Assembly (NCBI GenBank): GCA_964017065.1
Contig: OZ024784.1
Location: 6,615,152 to 6,679,151, forward strand
Direction: 5' to 3'
DNA from: Haliclona indistincta
Lineage: Eukaryota; Porifera; Demospongiae; Haplosclerida; Chalinidae
DNA length: 64,000 bases
Part shown: piece by piece, positions 12,034 through 22,000 of the stretch
How the letters are laid out: each line of letters starts with the position of its first letter
Numbering within the stretch: the stretch's first letter is position 1
Program-made: the position numbers and the translations under genes
Notes under the pieces: model-generated
What the model was told of the DNA's origin: nothing
Databases searched by the model: none
Seen by the model: the letters and a program-made list of their open reading frames with translations, nothing else

Positions 12034-12165
12034 ACTGACTGCTACAACACGTGAGAAAGAAGGGGCGGCACAACAGCTGTGGGCGGAGCGCGCGGGAAAG
12101 AAACTGGGGCCTTGGCGCGCGCTGTCAGCTGCGTCACCGCTGTGGCGCACGTGCGTGAAGTTCAA
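12034..12165. promoter_or_regulatory. Divergent MRPS33 / SLF2-like promoter
   Basis: The 132 bp between the two start codons are GC-rich compared with the surroundings and must hold both core promoters. They contain GCGCGCGGGAAA at about 12088-12099, which fits the E2F consensus (TTTSSCGC on the other strand). That would suit a cell-cycle-linked Smc5/6 factor. Regulatory function is inferred. Confidence 0.5.
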
Positions 12166-13908
12166 ATGTCGTCTAGTTCGTGTTCTCCGTTTTCCCATCG
12201 AGAAAACGACAATGTCGATGATGAGTTTGCAGACTCAGAAAACGAAAACACCAGCGAGGAAGACGACGATGCCTTCTTTGAAGTCAACTTTAAATCTTCT
12301 GTTCAGGCAGGACCTTCTTCCAGCAAAGCACATGTCGGATCGCCTCCTCCCTCGACCCTCTCTCAATCACTGACGTTCTCGCCAAGTCCAAAGTTAACTC
12401 CATTAAAACAACAGGAAGAGATGTCGCAGGTGTTATCCCGTAAGAGAGAAACTGTGTCTTATACAAAGCTGTTTTCCTTTGCAAAGAATAAAACAGAACA
12501 AATAGAGGAATTACAGATTCTTCAGGACAAAACAGTAGGACTAATGGAACAAGGTGGTATCATGAATATGGCTAAGAGATTGCAAAGTTTACCTGATGAA
12601 GAAACTGATCCTGGTACTCCAAATAGTGCCATCTCTTCCGGTGTGTTTGGTAGAAGAGAATCAGTGACCACTGATATAGATAAAACAGCCACTCCTGGAA
12701 TGGCTGTGTTCGTACATCCTCCTCGTCTAATGGATACTCTTACGGCCCCTGTCTTGGTCGATCAGTGTTCATCTATTCATAGTACACTATTTGAGTCCAA
12801 TCCTGCTACCCTACGTGAGGCAGTTTTAGGAAAATGGATTTATCTGTTGTACTCAACAATGCCGTGTCCAGTCGAAGTAGCAAACTGGCTCTTGGATGTG
12901 ACCTGTCTGTGTTCTGATGCAGCATTGAGAGAATCGGCGTTTCTTTCTCTCAATCATCTGTTGCTTAGACCTCTCCAGTGCTCTCCGCAGTCAGTTCATC
13001 CTGTTAGCTATGAAAGCATCTTCACCATTTTCACCAAGCTCGGTGCCAGCCAAGAGGTCATGGATTCATCGGTGCACTTGCTTGACTCACGTAATGGCTC
13101 TGTCAGCTGTGACATCACCGAGAACAGTGCTGAGATTGTCTCAGAAGCTGTTAAACGGATCTTTACTCTTGTGACAGCAGGAGCCTCCACTGTGAGCCCT
13201 CGACTGTACTCACTCGGTGGTTTACAAGAACTGATCTTACTCTTGGTCAAAGTATCGCTTGACTCTTACATATGTAGACGTGGAGTTAGCTTCAGCCTCT
13301 CAGAATGTCTGGATTGTCTTTTGGATCCTCTGTCAGAGAGTGAGAAAGGGTCAGTCAGTGACTGGTTGATACACCTTGCCCCCTCAGTGTTCAATGATCA
13401 TCGCAATCAGTTGTACATTGTAGAAATCTTCTCCTTTGCTTGTCCCAATTTGAGACCAATACAACGCCAGCTGCTACGAACATTTCTTTCACGGGCAATC
13501 ATCGTTTATGAAGAGGAGGAGGATGAGCAGATGGAGGATGATAGTCAGCCAGTAACACCAGATGATCAACTTGCACTGAATGTGCTCAACTACTACCATC
13601 GCTTACAAAGAGACGAGATTGACTATGTTCAACTTCACTCTGTTACTAAGATGCTGTCCATATTTATTTTCAGTCCCAAGATGGTTTGGTCTGATCCACT
13701 GCCTAGCAAGGAACACCTGTCAATGAGAGAGAAGTTTCTCGGTCAACTCTCCTACCTGTGTTCCGTGAGAGTCAAGGACAGCGTCCATGATCTAATGCGT
13801 GGTCAAGTCAAGGATCTTCTCATCAGACTCAGGATGGAGTTGCAGTCCCAGAACGAGTCTGGTAGTCTAAAACAGACCGACTTGTTTGGTTACTTTGTTA
13901 ACAACTAA
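12166..13908 (+). CDS. SLF2: SLF2/FAM178-like SMC5-SMC6 localization factor
   Basis: A single 580-codon exon. The open frame runs further 5' but the first ATG is 12166 (MSSSSCSPFSHRENDNVD). The N-terminal third is acidic and Ser-rich, probably disordered. The conserved part starts near VFVHPPRLMDTL and includes YSTMPCPVEVANWLLDV, which matches the FAM178/SLF2 hallmark (YSxMPCPxxVxxWL), followed by all-helical sequence such as LQELILLLVKVSLDS. A short acidic insert (EEEEDEQMEDD) lies in the C-terminal part, and the protein ends DLFGYFVNN. SLF2 proteins recruit the Smc5/6 complex to DNA lesions and viral or episomal DNA. The gene is intronless although every neighbour is split by many introns. 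The family call rests on recalled motifs. Confidence 0.72.
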   Translation: MSSSSCSPFSHRENDNVDDEFADSENENTSEEDDDAFFEVNFKSSVQAGPSSSKAHVGSPPPSTLSQSLTFSPSPKLTPLKQQEEMSQVLSRKRETVSYTKLFSFAKNKTEQIEELQILQDKTVGLMEQGGIMNMAKRLQSLPDEETDPGTPNSAISSGVFGRRESVTTDIDKTATPGMAVFVHPPRLMDTLTAPVLVDQCSSIHSTLFESNPATLREAVLGKWIYLLYSTMPCPVEVANWLLDVTCLCSDAALRESAFLSLNHLLLRPLQCSPQSVHPVSYESIFTIFTKLGASQEVMDSSVHLLDSRNGSVSCDITENSAEIVSEAVKRIFTLVTAGASTVSPRLYSLGGLQELILLLVKVSLDSYICRRGVSFSLSECLDCLLDPLSESEKGSVSDWLIHLAPSVFNDHRNQLYIVEIFSFACPNLRPIQRQLLRTFLSRAIIVYEEEEDEQMEDDSQPVTPDDQLALNVLNYYHRLQRDEIDYVQLHSVTKMLSIFIFSPKMVWSDPLPSKEHLSMREKFLGQLSYLCSVRVKDSVHDLMRGQVKDLLIRLRMELQSQNESGSLKQTDLFGYFVNN

Positions 13909-14021
13909 TCACTTCTGTATTATTTTTATTCACATTGCTTATCCACTTTTTTATAATGGTATACGAGTATGAACGGAATTTCAAACGGAAAATATACGGC
14001 CGTGCACTAAACCAACGTGCT

Positions 14022-17000
14022 ATGGCGTCTAAACGAAAGAGGGGTGTAGATGACAGTATTTCAAGCAAAGAAAAGACCTTCAAAGGTGAGTGTTAGTATA
14101 TGGAAAGCCCTAAATACGTATACGTTTTGTTCAAGCAAAAACGAAGCGAGCAAAAACCGATGGAGAGAGACTAGGAGTAGATGAACCATCTCTTGTGGAA
14201 GTTAATGATAAAGGTGACAGCTGTTATTTCTTGTTGTGAATGGTCTTCTATGCAAGTGATAGTGTAAGAAGAAGACTTTAGTCAAGTCATGTTAATAATT
14301 ATGGAGCAAGTTGATTGTCTGGTGAATGTTATATGCTGCAAAACAATATTGGTTCCAGTAGCAGTTCATGGCTCCCTAGTAGCATAGCCAGTAATAAGCC
14401 ACACAATGGATTTTTTTAAACTGTACAAGTCCACTAGTATTACTAAGTAAAGGAGCAGCCTTTAGCTTTTTGTCAAAATGCGTGTAGAGCTAAACTTTGC
14501 TGTTTTTCAGCGAACTATTCTGCATAAATGACCACACCTCGTATGAATTAACTCTTTAAGGCCTATAGCGGCTTTAGCCGCCATAATTGACTCCACCTAC
14601 TCTAGACGTCATAAAAAGTGCAAAAAGTGCTCTAGAAAGGTCAAATCAAGTTGATTTGCAAAAGATGACTTTACCTGAAAAAACCACCTGTTTTTTGGCG
14701 CGCCCTCCCCACTAAAACGTACAGTACGGGGGAATTTTAACCCTTTAATTACTAAATTATCCAGCTGAAATTTTAACCTCGTAAATGCTGACCACTTCTC
14801 TCGTGAATATCTCGCATGTCTTTTGTGTTACTGGTCTCAAATTTGCGTCCTTTTACCCCAGTGAGTAGCCGCAATTGCCCACACTCAAGTCGGTCAATAT
14901 GCCCCTCCCACTTCGAAAGTGAAGCCGATAAAGTGCAACGACCTCGTCAAATTTTGCTCAAAGTTAGTACTTTGGGGCTGGCTGCTGAAAAGTACACACA
15001 AATAGCAGTGGTTTTGGTGAGTGCAAAATGTAGCCCAGATCATAGAGAATGCACAAAAATGTGTTTGCGAGCACCCTGAAGCCATAAAATGTACAAATTT
15101 TCTTGGCAGCCATTTTGTTTTTCCTAAAATGTTGTGAAATTTGCACTGAAGCCATAGAAATGCCATCACCATAACGTTTGGTGCAGGGGGCGCGCTGAAA
15201 ACCGGTCAATTTTTTGCGGTTATTGGTATTCTTCAATTTGGCTCAATTTTGGGATATTTTAACACTTTTTGATAAAGTTATGGTGTCTGAAGTATGTATG
15301 TCGCCAAAAGGCGACAATAGGGGTTAAAGGGGGTGTCCCCCCGTTAACCTGGGGTTCGAAGGGGCGGAGCCCCTCACCACTTTTGGCATTTTTAAGGCTT
15401 TAGGATGCCCGGAAATGCACACTTGGGCATGGAATATGGTCTAAACTATGCCGTTTGCTCACCTGGACACCACCAGGTTTTTGTATCAGTCACAAGGGCT
15501 AAGCGAAAACCAAAATTGGCTGAAAATTGACGAGGTCGCAGCACTTAAGCGGCTTCAGTTCCGAAGTGGGAGTGGCCAACTCAGAGTTTAGTACATGGTT
15601 GTAAACTTTGACATACCAGGAAACAACAGTGCTAGTTTGGAACAGCTAACGTACTGCATGTTGTAGAAAATGCAAGACAAACTGTCAGTTTAGAGCAAGT
15701 CGAATTTTCGTCAAAATAATTCAGTCCCTAAAGAGTTAATTATGGCCCCTAAAAATTTTCTCCTAGAATTGTTAGTTCCTGGTGCACACATTTTGTAACA
15801 AAAATTTGCTCATTATTCTAGAATATTATGGGTACATCAAAAACACCATTTTATAATAGCTCTGTATGATGGGAGCATGTTTTACTTGTTGGGACACATG
15901 TGCACAAACAGAAATAGAGTTCTATTGAAACTCTCACAGTGTGCATGTTTTTACACTATGTTTATGATTTTCGTCACTTACCCACTCTTCAAAAGCTGTC
16001 GTTTAGGCACCCAGTTACCACACTAATTAGCGGCATAGTGCTAAAGCACTTTACTAAAAAAGCACTACTTTATGGGCACGTTATTAGGCGCATACCAGGA
16101 GCGCATAATGAGAGAGCGACGTAATAGAGTAGGAGCGTGAAGCGCCCACGCATTTGATTAAAAATTGGAACTCCAGACATGATGGGACGTGTTACTAAGA
16201 ATAGAACACTCATTGCGTTGTACTGTACAAGCGTACGTACGTACGATCGAGCGGGTACGCCGAGTAGTAAAGCATCTAGCCACGTGTTCTCTGATGGCGT
16301 CTGCAGGTGCCACTGGCAAGAGTCAAACAAAGAAAGCCAGCTCCAGAACGAAGAAAACGACCTTCAAAGTAAAAGTTACACCAGGAAGAGGAACAACTTG
16401 CCGCGGCGAGAGTTGATTGTCAGGCTTATCGTGCTGGTTAGCTAGGCGCTTGGCCAACAATCGAGGCGATCGCCTGGGAGTGATCGCGAGCGGCACTAGT
16501 CTATGAACTAGCGTTCTTCGAGGAGTACTCACTTCGGCTTCCATCTTGTGTACGAACGCGTGTACGTGTATAACGAGATTGTTCTATTCTTAGTAACACG
16601 TCCCATCATGTCTGGAGTTCCAATTTTTAATCAAATGCGTGGGCGCTTCACGCTCCTACTCTATTACGTCGCTCTCTCATTATGCGCTCCTGCGCATACT
16701 CATATACTCCACAGCAAAGAAATAATTATGCGCTTGTACGTGAGATGCACCTATCACATAACAGACGATGATACACCTATACGCAAGCTATGCTTAATAA
16801 TGCGCCACTAATATTTACTAAAATTTACAAAAGTATTTGCTAAACCAGTACGTCATCTTTCACCAATCGGATTGCTCTATTCGAGGGCATTAATGTAGGG
16901 TTGCGTTGCGTCTTTGCGAGTTTGAACTGAATTCGCGATGTTATTGCGCTCACAGTGATGAACTATGTAATAAACCATTTATTGCCCTACACAACTCGGG

Positions 17001-20000
17001 CATTAACCGACATTAATGACCTCGGGAAAGTCGTTTTCCCTCGTACAGTCTCGGGCTGCACCCTCGACCGTTACTCAGGCAACCGACTTTCCTGCGGTCA
17101 TTAATGTCAGTTAATGCCCTCGCGTGCACGTGAGGGCAATAACTAATACGTATACCAGTATACTTACAGTCAACCGGGCTATTCTGACTCCACATGCAAA
17201 TCCAATTGGAACGTGATTTCAATCGTCGCAATAGCCCCGCTAGCCTTACTTTCTCTTTTCACTTATAGCATAAAAATGGTAGCGCGCACATGATTAAAAC
17301 AAGAATCAACGTGTTCAGCAGACAAGTTCTTTTACTACACTACAAGTCTTTAAGCAGCCACGAGTAAGTGTGTCTCTGTAGAGATCGAGAAACGGCACCA
17401 GAATTCAGCTGTCGAAATAGCCCGTGAAGGTTCACGAATTAAAACGGTCGATTTGGCAAAATTATTAAACTTACCGATTCAAATTCTGAAGATCTAAGGC
17501 GCTAGAATCGATCGGCAAAAGTTCCAGGTCGATCCAATGTTCATGAACGAAGTCATAACTGTATAAACGAGAACTAAACACTGTAACGCCATAACGCGTC
17601 AGAATAGCCCCGGTTGACTGTATATTTTGCAACCAATGGATGTTTCTAGGACGTTACTAGTAAGATAAAGCAACAAACACATCTAGACCACTGCTCTATA
17701 TAATGCTCTGGACTTTGAAAACATACAATTATGCAGTATAGAGTGACCAGTTATAATTATGACATAAAAATTATCTCTGAATTGCTGTGAAGAAACCATT
17801 AATTTTCATTGTATACTGTTGTTCATACCTTGTATCAGTATCTGGGCTCTTTGTTGTCAATGTTGAGTAACTATGTCTACACAACTATCATTTTGGACAT
17901 AACAGTCTGAAAACACAATGAAGGCCCGCTTGAGCGAATGAGTCACACATTGGTGTTAACTAGTTTTCCCAAATTAACTTCAATATACCATAAATCGCAG
18001 CTCACAACAATCGTACACTACGCATAAGCTTTTGACAGTTTACTATTTTACATTTTGTGATTGCGCATGTGTTTCTCAATAAGATTGCTATGTGTTGTTG
18101 ACAACGGACTTGCAATTCACTGAGCCACTGCCTCAACCCTCCTTTTGTAGATTTTGTAAAACTATATTCTTGCTTGTTTTCACATATTTTTATTTCTCTT
18201 TAGTTAGTCATCACTACACTGTTAGTATAGCACTTCCTGGATCAATCATAGACAATGCTCAGTCTCAAGAGCTCAAGGCTTACCTAGCTGGCCAGGTGAT
18301 TGTACCAGTAGTTTGTAGTTGTGAGTTCTTGTTTATAGATAGCGAGAGCAGCGGCAGTGTTTAATGTGAATGAGGTGATTGTATTTGATGAGTATGGCAC
18401 AACTACTCCAGGGTATGTAGTGTAGTGAACTCTGTAATGATATGTGTGTTGTATAGGGACACTCTTCCGTCAGTTAGTGGGTCTACTAGTGATCCTAACA
18501 CATTTCTTTGTCATATTCTTCAATACCTGGAAACCCCTCAGTGAGTGTTGCAGTACCAATAATAATAATTATTTTTATATAAATTAATCATAATGATTAT
18601 TTGTATTTGATGCCATGGTGACAAACACAAGCAATCCTTTGCCACCGCAGACTTGACTTTTAATCTTGTCATAACAAGCTTGATGGTTCAACTTTCCTTC
18701 AGCAAACCTAGCTCTGGTCTTTGGTGTACAGAATTGATATTATTTGCTGCAAATGCACACATTTATGGTCTAGAATAAAATCAATATGACTGTTCCAAGT
18801 GTTTGTGCCTATTTTGTGTAAACTATCGGATTGTGTGTCTTTCATTTTGAAACATTTACCGTGAAGTCATGTACAAAATCATTCGCTTGTGACCGTGCAT
18901 GTGTATAAACTAAACTGTATTACACAGGTACTTGAGAAAATCGTTGTTTCAAAAGCATCCGAACCTCAGGTTTGCAGGTATTACACAATGTGTGATCATT
19001 CTTATAGCATGGTTGGTTGAATGTTGTTGGATTCACTTGTTCTGATTAATGAGTTTGTGGCATTTCGTAGCTATTATTGTTGTTGTTATGTGCATGTACA
19101 TACACAGACTACTTCCTCATCTCTGACTGATAGGTTTATTGAACCCTCTGGACACACCCCATCACATGAGAATGGACGACCCAGCCGAGTATAGAGAGGG
19201 TGTGGTTTTAGACAAACCAGTAAAAAGTCACAAGAAGACGGGATCATATGTAAACTGTGGTCTTCAGAAGGTTTGCAGATGGTGTCTGTCACCCTCTTGT
19301 GAATTGGAAACGTGTGACTTTGTCAACATTTTGTATTATTGTACACTCGGCATTCTCATTTAGTAAACACACTTCGTCAATATTCCTCGATTGTAAAAAC
19401 AATGTGCTACAATGTGGTAATGTTATGCATGGTTTTGTGCATCGATTGTTGACGCAATGTTGAGTGATTACCCTTTGTCACTGTTCAGTACAGATTGGAG
19501 TGCACAAACACAGTTTTAATTTCAAGCTTTAAGAATGTGTTTAATAATACACAGACAGTTTGAGCGCATTGTGTTTGGTACCATCTCATTCTGCAGGAGG
19601 TGTGTGTTGATCGTGTGCTCAAGCCAGGAGTTCGAGTGACAGTGAAGATGAGCGAGCAACTGAATCCTAGTAACACAACACACAAACATGCACTGTAGTA
19701 ATAACAGTTCTTGAACATACATTGACTCGCATTTTTGTTTCCTACACAATTGCTGGTTATACAAATACACTCTTCATGTGTAGTACGCATGCTGGTAGAC
19801 ATCGTACACTTGTTGCTTTCTCAACATTATGATGAATTATCACCAGTACTAAAAAAATTCTGTGCCATGCTTTCCTGTATACTTGTTGTCAAATTGTCAC
19901 TAGCATATCGCTGTTTTGGAGTTAAAGGCACAATGGTATATTTTGGGACATAAGCTCTCAATATTCACTTTATAATGATTGTTTCAGCAATAATGATTGT

Positions 20001-21446
20001 GAAACCATTAATGTGCACCTGTGTGGTGAAATGGTTGAGAAGGTCTGTTGTGTGTTGGGAATCACACACATGAGCCTAATTAAGTCAATGCGCTATGTGT
20101 GTGGGTGTGTGGGTGTGTGCTAGCGTGTGTGAGAAGTGACTGTGTGTATGTGTATAGCCGGTAGTCCTGTACACTTGATTATTTTGAGTATCGTATTGTG
20201 ATTTTAGCTGTTATTTCAACTTGTCTGTGATGGTATAATCTCGTAATGTGTACATGTAGTGTGCATCTGCTGTTATGATGATAACTAACTCTCTAATTCA
20301 GACAGGAAACACACAAGGGGTGTGGTTGTACCACCCACTATGCCATCCAGTGATGGTGGTGTGTATTGGGGTTATAAGGTCAGAATGGCTCACAGCTTAG
20401 GAGCTGTTTTTACAGAGTCATCTTATGAGGTGAGCAAGCAGTGAGAAAGGTGAGAAAGATGAGAGGCTAATATGAGTTTTTGATTCTCAGGGTGGGTACG
20501 ACCTTACGGTGGGGACGTCTGAGAGAGGAGAGAATGTGGACACTCTCCGTAGTTTCTCTCATTTCAGGTGACACCCAGTGCCATGCACTGTATGTAATAT
20601 ACTGTTTCCCATTCACACTCATGTTTAGCACAACTGAAACAGAATACGTACACTATGCTACTGAGCTCTTCTAATACTTGTCACTTGATTTAGTTGTCAA
20701 CTCTTGTTTGTGCTTTAGATCGAATAGTAGTGTTGGGACTAAGCATGTTGTTCATGGTCTGCTGTGCATTGTATATGTTATTACGTTGCAGGCATTTACT
20801 TGTAGTATTCGGTGGTTTGAAGGGACTGGAGGCTAGTCTGGATAATGACCAGAGCCTACAGATGGATGACGTTAGCCTTCTCTTTGATCATTACCTCAAT
20901 ACATGTCCTGGTCAAGGAAGTGGAACAATCAGAACTGAGGTTAGTATCCTCATCATTGCAACATAGTGGTCATAGTACATTCAAGCTATTACGTGAGTGG
21001 TTCCAGTACTGTGTTATTAGCATTTTGGGAGCATCATTCAGTGTTTTCAATTCAGACAATGTTATGACTTAGTTACTCAATGTGCTGTAATGGCATGGAA
21101 TGATAGCATGTAGAGACCGTATGCACATGTGTGGTTCTGCATTGTATTGATGTGTTATGTAGAGATTGTTATGCGATGGTTGCTATGAAGCTAGTGGTAT
21201 TTGGGTTAACTGATGTCTATCACTGGCCACTCTTTGCCTTAGACACGATATGATAGAGCTTGGTAGACAAGAATTGTGTTGCCCTGCATGTTTCCATTAT
21301 CATCTCTGTACATTGTGTATTGCATACCAGACTCATTGTCTATTCTGAGATAAGCTGTTGTCTGCTTGCTCCTGCAGGAGGCTGTTCTTGTCACACTCTC
21401 TGCACTACGCCCTCTCATTCAAGCCAGTACTAAGTCAAGCCACTAA
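14022..21446 (+). CDS. SPOUT1: SPOUT-domain RNA methyltransferase (C9orf114/CENP-32)
   Basis: About twelve exons. ATG 14022 begins MASKRKRGVDDS. Exons 1-2 encode a Lys-rich leader. After a 4 kb intron, exon 3 gives VSIALPGSIIDNAQSQELKA, the SPOUT1 signature. Later exons give NEVIVFDEYG, LLNPLDTPHHMRMDDPAEYR, REGVVLDKP, GSYVNCGLQK, GGVYWGYKVRMAHSLGAVF, GGYDLTVGTSERGENV, HLLVVFGGLKGLEASLD and the SAM-knot region LNTCPGQGSGTIRTEEAVL. Stop TAA is at 21444-21446. The protein is a trefoil-knot (SPOUT) methyltransferase linked to 28S rRNA methylation and centrosome/kinetochore function in vertebrates. Most junctions are clear GT-AG. The joins around the exons at 19595 and 19990 could not be fixed with certainty. 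The long second intron holds several nested transposons. Confidence 0.9.
14552..15735. mobile_element. Outer TTAA-flanked MITE in SPOUT1 intron 2
   Basis: A 1.2 kb segment bounded by TTAA on both sides (14548-14551 and 15736-15739) with short terminal inverted repeats CTCTTTAAGG and, on the right, the complement of CTCTTTAGGG. TTAA target duplication with short TIRs is the piggyBac pattern. No transposase is encoded. It contains the 591 bp element below. Confidence 0.6.
14741..15331 (+). mobile_element. 591 bp piggyBac-like MITE, copy A (nested)
   Basis: Starts CCCTTTAATTAC right after TTAA (14737-14740) and ends GGGTTAAAGGG. The whole 591 bp recurs, about 97% alike by eye, at 29511-30101. 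In this copy the right-hand TTAA is missing, so the right flank was altered or the two MITEs share part of their length. The same 87-codon open frame exists in both copies but has no recognisable domain and no conserved start. Confidence 0.75.
16096..16692. mobile_element. Non-autonomous TIR transposon with 7-bp target duplication, copy 1
   Basis: A 597 bp element. Perfect inverted repeats of about 112 bp (16096-16207 and 16581-16692) begin CAGGAGCGCATAATGAG. It is flanked on both sides by CGCATAC (16089-16095 and 16693-16699), a 7-bp target duplication. The 370 bp core is GC-richer than the flanks and holds a short basic open frame on each strand: plus MASAGATGKSQTKKASS, minus MEAEVSTPRRTLVHR with PRRSPRLLAKRL. 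No transposase is present. The superfamily is unresolved. A second element with the same TIR start and TSD length lies at 30206-30688. Confidence 0.8.
16849..17145. repeat. Interspersed repeat, partner of 59440-59658
   Basis: The sequence from gtacgtcatctttcaccaat to acattaatgacct matches the reverse complement of the block at 59440-59658, with an internal gap of roughly 25 bp. The right part (17000-17145) is itself an imperfect palindrome built on cattaatgtcggttaatgcc. It is probably a MITE fragment of unknown family. Confidence 0.65.
17167..17620. mobile_element. Tc1/mariner-type MITE
   Basis: Terminal inverted repeats of about 24 bp, starting CAGTCAACCGGG and ending with its complement (CCCGGTTGACTG), differ by one inserted G. 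TA dinucleotides flank both ends (17165-17166, 17621-17622), the mariner/Tc1 target. The core is 400 bp and non-coding. Confidence 0.75.
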
Positions 21447-22000
21447 ATTATATATGAACTTTAACCAATTACATATAATTGTTTACCTAAGTCCACATTT
21501 TATTCTGATACTAAGATTGTGTTTACATCTCTTCATTTTCAAGGTTATAATTGGTAGCGGCGACCGCAAATTATTCATTTTGGTGTAGTTTACACACAGT
21601 TCTTTGTGTTGTATGATGCTCCTCATCATATGAATAGAAATCCCGAGCTAAAGTAGCAAACTATCGCCCAACATGAATAGCCTAACAACAATAGCAATCG
21701 AGTACCACACAAGATGACTTTTGTTTCAGACAAAATACACTTGAACGTGAATAAAAGGCATCATAATAATGTTGAGTGTGAAATGTACAATGCAGTTGGT
21801 GGCACACACTGGCTGGAAAAAATATTATATACATTAGTACAATAACAAGTAATGTATTGTCAGCGGTAAGATGTTCTTTGGGGTTACACAAAGCTAGATA
21901 GTGATGTTCAGTATAAGAGCATTGGGTGCCATTGATTTGGCTGTTAATGATTATTATTGTACGTGGTAGTGGTAATGAGTTTGCAGTTCTCAATAGTTTG
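21447..22000. other. Gap between convergent SPOUT1 and PRDM genes
   Basis: 3' flanking sequence of two tail-to-tail genes. No exon, RNA or repeat was recognised. Confidence 0.6.

Noticed and set aside
12079..12165. Upstream extension of the SLF2-like frame
   Set aside because: The frame is open 5' of 12166 but starts at GTG with no ATG; the first ATG is 12166.
14816..15079. An 87-codon frame conserved almost identically at 29586-29849
   Set aside because: Conservation comes from both being copies of one MITE; no domain, and the ATG is not kept in the second copy.
16548..16811. Open frame over the right arm of the 7-bp-TSD element
   Set aside because: Runs through the inverted repeat and its flank; the mirrored frame is in the left arm, so it is only repeat-derived.
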